DNA from: Pseudomonas maumuensis
Lineage (GTDB): Bacteria > Pseudomonadota > Gammaproteobacteria > Pseudomonadales > Pseudomonadaceae
Direction of reading: 5' to 3'
Assembly (NCBI RefSeq): GCF_019139675.1
Contig: NZ_CP077077.1
Location: forward strand, 4,278,001 to 4,342,000
Length of the DNA: 64,000 nt
Made by a program: the position numbers and the translations under genes. The notes beneath the pieces were generated by a model. The model was not told where the DNA came from. It searched no databases and worked only from the letters and a program-made list of their open reading frames with translations. Positions 57,245 through 64,000 of this stretch are shown here, piece by piece. How positions within the stretch are numbered: position 1 is the stretch's first letter; each line of letters begins with the position of its first letter.

Positions 57245-58603
57245 CTAGCCCGCTTCGAATAACGCCATGGCCTCGACATGCGCCGTCTGAGGAAACATGT
57301 CGAGAATCCCGGCCCTTTTTAACCGGTACCCCTGCCCGACCAGCACTTGCGTATCACGCGCCAGCGTGGCCGGGTTGCACGATACGTAGACCAGCCGTTT
57401 CGCACCCAGCTGGGCGATGCCCTGCACCACCTCGAAAGCCCCGTCGCGCGGTGGATCCAAGAGTACCGCAGAAAAGCCCTCGGCGACCCATCCAGCGCCC
57501 GCCAAAGGCTGCGATAAATCGGCCTGAAAAAACCGAGCGTTATGCACATTGTTGCCGTCGGCGTTGGCTGCGGCGCGCTCGACCATGGCCTGCACACCTT
57601 CCACCGCCACCACCTCGCGCGCCTGGCGGGCCAGGGGCAAGGCGAAGTTGCCCAGACCACAGAACAGGTCCAAGACCCGCTCGTTCGCCCCAGGCGCCAG
57701 CCAGGCCAGAGCCTGCTGGATCATCAAGGTGTTGACCTGGGCATTGACCTGGACGAAGTCGCCCGGCCGCCAGGCCAGCTCCAGGCCCCAAGGTTCAAGG
57801 GCAAAGCCCAGTTGCGCCGCGGCGTCCACCGGGGTCGGCTCGCCCTCGCCCTGCAGCCACAACTGGGCGCCGGCCTCGCGGCAGAAGGCCTCGAGCCGCG
57901 CCAGATCTTCACTTGGCAAGGGCGCCACATGCCGTATCAACACCGCCTCGGCATTGCCGCTGAACAGTTCCACATGGCCGAGCGCCTGCGGTTTGCTCAA
58001 GCTGCGCAACACGGTTGGCAGGTGACGCATGATCGCCTGCAAGGGCTGTACCAGCACCGCGCACTCATCGATGCCGACAATGTCCTGGCTGGCCTCGGCG
58101 CGGAACCCCACGTCCAGCTGGCGCGCCTTGGCATCCCAGCGTACCGCGACCCGGGCTCGGCGGCGGTAGCCGAATTCCGGTCCGCTCAGGGGAACAGCCC
58201 ACTCTTCGGGCTGCACGCCGGCCACCCGCTGCAATTGCTCGGCGAGCAAGCGCTGCTTGAGCGCCAGCTGGCCGTCATGGGGCAGGTGCTGGAGGTTGCA
58301 GCCGCCACAGCGGGCGTAATGCCGGCAGGGCGCTTCGCGGCGCTCGGCGCTGGCCTGGAACACCCGTTCCAGGCGCGCCTCGACCACCTTGCCACGCGCG
58401 GCGAGCACCCGCGCCTCGACATCCTCACCGCTCAACGCGCCGCTGACGAACCAGGTACGCCCTTCGCTGAAGGCGATGCCACGGCCGTCACCGGCCACGC
58501 GCTCGATCACCAAGCGCTGCTTCTTGCCCACGGGTACTTGTGCGGCACGGTTGCCGCCGGCCGGCTGGAAACGCAGGCCGGTGTTGCTTTTCTTTCTGGA
58601 CAT
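57245..58603 (-). CDS. rlmD: 23S rRNA (uracil-1939-C5)-methyltransferase
   Basis: A 452-residue RlmD/RumA enzyme. An N-terminal TRAM domain is followed by a [4Fe-4S] cluster [10 protein letters not shown] near residues 93-102 with a fourth ligand later (CNLQ/IDECAVL), a methyltransferase with [16 protein letters not shown] motif I, DPPRDGA motif IV and the catalytic Cys in [13 protein letters not shown]. It modifies U1939 of 23S rRNA. ATG overlaps the cysM stop as TGATG, so the two genes are translationally linked. Confidence 0.96.
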   Translation of the reverse strand: MSRKKSNTGLRFQPAGGNRAAQVPVGKKQRLVIERVAGDGRGIAFSEGRTWFVSGALSGEDVEARVLAARGKVVEARLERVFQASAERREAPCRHYARCGGCNLQHLPHDGQLALKQRLLAEQLQRVAGVQPEEWAVPLSGPEFGYRRRARVAVRWDAKARQLDVGFRAEASQDIVGIDECAVLVQPLQAIMRHLPTVLRSLSKPQALGHVELFSGNAEAVLIRHVAPLPSEDLARLEAFCREAGAQLWLQGEGEPTPVDAAAQLGFALEPWGLELAWRPGDFVQVNAQVNTLMIQQALAWLAPGANERVLDLFCGLGNFALPLARQAREVVAVEGVQAMVERAAANADGNNVHNARFFQADLSQPLAGAGWVAEGFSAVLLDPPRDGAFEVVQGIAQLGAKRLVYVSCNPATLARDTQVLVGQGYRLKRAGILDMFPQTAHVEAMALFEAG

Positions 58604-59502
58604 CAGGTCGGATCGAACAGGCCGGTGGAAAGGTAACGGTCGCCGCGGTCGCAGATGATGGCGACCATCACCGCGTTCTCGACTTCATGGGACAAGCGCA
58701 GCATCGCCGCCACCGCCCCGCCGGAGGATACGCCGCAGAAAATGCCCTCTTCACGAGCCAGGCGACGGGTGGTCTCCTCCGCCTCCTGCTGGGACATATC
58801 GACCACGCGGTCCACCCGGGTGGCGTCGAAGATCTTCGGCAGGTACTCGTGGGGCCAACGGCGAATGCCCGGAATGGCAGAGCCTTCCATCGGCTGCAGG
58901 CCAATGATCTGCACCGCCGGGTTCTGCTCCTTGAGGTACTGCGAACAGCCCATGATGGTGCCGGTGGTGCCCATGGAGCTGACGAAGTGGGTGATCGTGC
59001 CCTGGGTCTGCTGCCAGATTTCCGGGCCCGTGCTGTTGTAGTGCGCGATCGGGTTGTCGCCGTTGGCGAACTGGTCAAGCACCAGGCCACGGCCTTCGGC
59101 CTGCAGTTTTTCCGCGAGATCGCGGGCCCCTTCCATGCCCTCTTCCTTGGTCACCAGGATCAGCTCGGCGCCATAGGCGGTCATGGCCGCCTTGCGTTCG
59201 GCGGTGGAGTTGTCCGGCATGATCAGGATCATCTTGTAGCCCTTGATCGCCGCGGCCATGGCCAGGGCGATACCGGTATTGCCGGAGGTGGCTTCGATGA
59301 GGGTGTCGCCGGGCTTGATCTGGCCACGCAGTTCGGCACGGGTGATCATCGACAACGCCGGGCGGTCCTTGACCGAACCTGCCGGATTGTTGCCTTCGAG
59401 CTTGAGCAGCAAGGTGTTGCTGGTGTTCCCGGCGATGCGCTGCAGGCGAACCAGCGGCGTATGGCCGACGCAGTCGGCGATGGTTGGGTACTGCAGGGTC
59501 AT
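58603..59502 (-). CDS. cysM: Cysteine synthase B
   Basis: A 299-residue PLP enzyme. The PLP-lysine is in [11 protein letters not shown], the [15 protein letters not shown] and [11 protein letters not shown] phosphate-loops are present, and the C-terminal [13 protein letters not shown] is typical. CysM makes cysteine from O-acetylserine, with thiosulfate or sulfide. ATG 59502 ([14 protein letters not shown]) is preceded by an in-frame upstream extension that is not conserved. First of the cysM-rlmD-relA group. Confidence 0.95.
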   Translation of the reverse strand: MTLQYPTIADCVGHTPLVRLQRIAGNTSNTLLLKLEGNNPAGSVKDRPALSMITRAELRGQIKPGDTLIEATSGNTGIALAMAAAIKGYKMILIMPDNSTAERKAAMTAYGAELILVTKEEGMEGARDLAEKLQAEGRGLVLDQFANGDNPIAHYNSTGPEIWQQTQGTITHFVSSMGTTGTIMGCSQYLKEQNPAVQIIGLQPMEGSAIPGIRRWPHEYLPKIFDATRVDRVVDMSQQEAEETTRRLAREEGIFCGVSSGGAVAAMLRLSHEVENAVMVAIICDRGDRYLSTGLFDPT

Positions 59503-59596
59503 GGGCGTTTTCGCAATCCGGACGGCAGGGGCGCCTATCATACCGGCAAACCTGGCGCGGCCATATCACGCAATTGTCGGTGGTTATAGCGGGTAG

Positions 59597-60997
59597 CTAT
59601 AAGCAGTTGCTCCCTGGCAGCGGGCTTGCCCGCGTCGGACCAACCGACGGCCCCGCTTCATGGGCAGGCAGGCGCATACAAAGGCGCAGGCCACGCTCGC
59701 CATTGACCGCCCACACCAGCCCACCCTGGCGGCGGATCGCATTGCGGGCAATGCTCAAGCCCAAGCCGAAGCCACCGTCCCCGGGCCGCGCCCCGTCCAG
59801 CCGGGAAAACGGCGCGAAGATCCGCTCGAGCTCTGCCTCGGCCACACCGCCGCCGTCATCCTCCAGGTCGATACGCCAATACCCGCCTTCACGCCAGCCC
59901 CCCAGGCGCACCACACCCGCCTCGGGCGAGTGACGAATGGCGTTGCGCAGCATGTTCTCCAGCGCCTGGGCCAGGTCGTTGAGGCTACCCCGCACCCAGC
60001 AGTCCGCCGGCAACGCACAGCGCAACCGCCCAGGTGCCCAGCCGCTTTCGTAACAGGCATTTTCGCTGAGCAGGTCCCACAGCGCCGGCACCTGGATCGG
60101 CTCCAGGTTCACCGGGGCGCGCTCGGCGTCCTGCCAGGCCAATTGCAAAGTGTCCTCGACCAGCTGCTGCATGCCATCCACCTCGCGGTGCAGGCGTTCG
60201 CGCAGGCGCTGCAGGTCGGTCTCGCCGTCGCAGGCCACGCGCAGGCGGCTGAGCGGCGTGCGCATCTCGTGGGACAGGTCGCGCAGCAACTGCTGCTGCA
60301 AGGCCACGGTGCCCTGCAGGCGCTCGGCCATCTGGTCGAAGGCCCTGGCCAGTTCGCCCAGCTCGTCCTTGCGCCGGGTGGTGCGCGGATCCAGGCGCGC
60401 CGCCAGCTGGTCGGCGCGCCAGGCGTTGGCCTGTTCACGCAATTGATTGAGCGGCACGATCAGCATGCGGTACAGGCCGACGCACAACAGCAAGGTGAAC
60501 AGCCCAGGAATGATGCCGTTGGTGACGATGCGCCAGAACAACCGGTACTGGCCCGGATTGAAGCGCTCCGGCAGCTCGATCACCAGCATGCCCTGCTCCG
60601 GCGCGCCGGGGAACGGCAGGCGCAACCAGGGCTGGCCGATACTGCGCCGGCTCATCGGCCAGTCGACGCCGCGCAGGCGGGTCAGGCGCTGGGCCTGCCC
60701 GGCGGTGAGGTCGGCGCTGCCCAACGGCTGCAGGTCGCCATCGAGCACCCCCACCCAGCCTTGCTCGCGCCCACGCATCTCGGCCAGCCAGGCGTCGACA
60801 CCATCAGCGCCGCCGCTGCGCCAGGCCTGCTCCGCCTCGGCCGCGTAACCCCGCAGCACTTGACGCGCAGGTTCGGAAAGGAAAGCGTCCTGGGTCTCCA
60901 TATGGCGACCCCAGCTGTAGCTGAGGCCGATCATCAGCAGGCAGAAGCCCACCAGCAGGACGGTCAGTTTCCAGAACAGCGAATGGCGATCGAGCAC
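59597..60997 (-). CDS. Sensor histidine kinase (PirS-like position)
   Basis: A 466-residue membrane kinase. It has two spans (about 12-30 and 160-182) around a periplasmic domain of about 130 residues, HAMP (about 183-235), the H-box RDLSHEMRTPLSRLRVA, N-box NMLRNAIRHSPE, and the ATP-binding DDGGGVAEAELERIFAPFSRLDG and FGLGLSIARNAIRR. It lies 3 bp after the response regulator. In P. aeruginosa the pair next to gacS and cysM is PirRS, which controls siderophore-receptor expression; similarity of place supports this name but no receptor gene is here. Its last about 15 residues (SVGPTRASPLPGSNCL) are coded by REP-like DNA. Confidence 0.85.
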   Translation of the reverse strand: MLDRHSLFWKLTVLLVGFCLLMIGLSYSWGRHMETQDAFLSEPARQVLRGYAAEAEQAWRSGGADGVDAWLAEMRGREQGWVGVLDGDLQPLGSADLTAGQAQRLTRLRGVDWPMSRRSIGQPWLRLPFPGAPEQGMLVIELPERFNPGQYRLFWRIVTNGIIPGLFTLLLCVGLYRMLIVPLNQLREQANAWRADQLAARLDPRTTRRKDELGELARAFDQMAERLQGTVALQQQLLRDLSHEMRTPLSRLRVACDGETDLQRLRERLHREVDGMQQLVEDTLQLAWQDAERAPVNLEPIQVPALWDLLSENACYESGWAPGRLRCALPADCWVRGSLNDLAQALENMLRNAIRHSPEAGVVRLGGWREGGYWRIDLEDDGGGVAEAELERIFAPFSRLDGARPGDGGFGLGLSIARNAIRRQGGLVWAVNGERGLRLCMRLPAHEAGPSVGPTRASPLPGSNCL

Positions 60998-61000
60998 GGT

Positions 61001-61717
61001 TCAGTCGGCCTCGCCCACGCCGAACACATAGCCCTTGCCCCAGACGGTGCGGACCTGCCGCTCGTGATAGCCGATGGCCTTGAGCTTGCGGCGGATCTGG
61101 CTGACGTGCATGTCCAGGCTGCGGTCATGCCGCGAGTAACCGCGCTGCAGCACCTGCTGGTAAAGGAATGGCTTGCTCAGCACCTCGTCATGGCTGCGAT
61201 GCAGGGTGTCGAGCAGGCGGTACTCGCTGGGCGTCAGCCCGGCCCAGGTGCCGGCGAGGCAGACATCGGTAGCCTGCTCATCGAAGCGCAACTGACCCAC
61301 CTCCACCTCACGCGGCGCCAGCGCCCGGCGCTCGAAAGCCACCCGGCGCAGGATCGCCTCGATGCGTACCCGCAGCTCGGCGAAACTGAAAGGCTTTGGC
61401 AGGTAATCGTCCGCGCCGCGTTCGAAGCCGCTGATACGGTCGGCCTCGGCGCCCAGCGCGGACATCAGGATGACCGGCGTGGCGCTGCGTCGGCGCAGGC
61501 TGGCCAGGGCGTCCAGGCCATTGAGGCCGGGCAGCAGGATGTCCAGCAGGACCAGGTCGAAGACTTGCCGTCCCGCAGCCTCCAGCCCCTCCAGGCCACT
61601 GCGGCACCAGGTCACCTGGAAGCCGCCACGGCGCAGCTCTTCGTGCAGATAGGCACCGAGCACGGGGTCGTCCTCGATGGCCAGGATGTTGGTCGCGTGA
61701 ATAGCTTCAGGATGCAT
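61001..61717 (-). CDS. OmpR-family response regulator (PirR-like position)
   Basis: A 238-residue regulator. The receiver domain has AIEDDPVLGAYL, the phosphoacceptor Asp in FDLVLLDILLPG and the conserved Lys in YLPKPFSFAEL. The C-terminal winged helix has LTPSEYRLLDTLH, SLDMHVSQIRRKL and RTVWGKGYVF. ATG 61717 (MHPEAIHATNIL) is used as start; upstream residues are not conserved. It is transcribed first, with the kinase following. Divergent from gacS, with about 200 bp between. Confidence 0.9.
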   Translation of the reverse strand: MHPEAIHATNILAIEDDPVLGAYLHEELRRGGFQVTWCRSGLEGLEAAGRQVFDLVLLDILLPGLNGLDALASLRRRSATPVILMSALGAEADRISGFERGADDYLPKPFSFAELRVRIEAILRRVAFERRALAPREVEVGQLRFDEQATDVCLAGTWAGLTPSEYRLLDTLHRSHDEVLSKPFLYQQVLQRGYSRHDRSLDMHVSQIRRKLKAIGYHERQVRTVWGKGYVFGVGEAD

Positions 61718-61913
61718 TGGCAACTGCCATCGATTCTCAATTGCGCGATTATTGGGCAAGCGCTCCCGGCAAGGCAACCGTCGCCCGACTGACGCGCCAT
61801 CTAACAGCCGGCCTCACTTGGCAAACAAAAGCCTTACAAATGCCCGCGGTGCGGAGTAACGTTCCCGCTGATGCGCGAACAGCGCTTTTCAAGGCACATG
61901 ACAGGAGACAGGT

Positions 61914-64000
<2,087 letters not shown>

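Noticed and set aside
54845..57262. Plus-strand open frame of about 805 codons opposite relA
   Set aside because: relA occupies the minus strand with intact synthetase, TGS and ACT motifs; the plus frame is unlike any protein I know.

Overview
The window is a chromosomal segment of a Pseudomonas species, most likely of the P. putida group. The evidence is high GC coding sequence, the fused tyrA-aroA gene, the serC-pheA-tyrA/aroA-cmk-rpsA-ihfB order ending at an O-antigen locus, a third CsrA-type regulator (RsmI-like), the cysM-rlmD-relA-mazG block next to gacS, and many GCCGGCAAGCCGGCTCCCAC-type REP palindromes between genes. Species-level assignment is inference; no rRNA or species marker lies in the window.

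Layout. (1) 1-4.6 kb is the edge of an O-antigen cluster: a partial wbpP-type epimerase, a wbpO-type UDP-sugar dehydrogenase, about 1.1 kb of gene-free sequence, a wzz chain-length regulator, and a decayed beta-CASP metallo-beta-lactamase pseudogene. (2) 4.7-15.5 kb is a minus-strand block gyrA-serC-pheA-tyrA/aroA-cmk-rpsA-ihfB-lapA-like, joining serine and aromatic amino acid synthesis to replication and translation genes. (3) 15.7-20.5 kb holds mtnA divergent from a methylthioadenosine deaminase, followed by ubiG, mupP and yciK. (4) 20.6-31 kb carries a TenA/PqqC-like protein, a PAS-GGDEF-EAL membrane protein, an ABC exporter, a DsbA-like protein, trhO, bolA, a DUF2059 protein, fumC and an EamA permease. 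(5) 31-41.6 kb holds a two-domain polyphosphate kinase 2, mnmC, the three-gene N-acetylglutaminylglutamine amide (NAGGN) osmolyte operon, yheU, rsmI, a short-chain dehydrogenase and a 50-residue DUF3309 membrane protein. (6) 41.8-48.1 kb is an accessory island: an unrecognised 310-residue protein, then an RHS/YD-repeat protein divided into two overlapping genes, the second ending in a variable toxin-like tip. No immunity gene is visible, and a short patchwork of RHS gene-start sequence lies downstream. (7) 48.1-64 kb returns to core genes: actP with its DUF485 partner, a betaine-binding protein, a GH17 glucanosyltransferase, DUF2058, mazG, relA, rlmD, cysM, a PirRS-like two-component pair and the first two thirds of gacS.

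How it fits together. Most genes are housekeeping. Stress physiology is heavily represented: RelA, polyphosphate kinase 2, NAGGN synthesis, betaine uptake, c-di-GMP turnover and both ends of the Gac/Rsm cascade (GacS and an RsmI-like RNA-binding protein). The least explained part is the split RHS island with its 310-residue companion. Its first gene has a hairpin that pairs with its own ribosome binding site, which may place it under post-transcriptional control.
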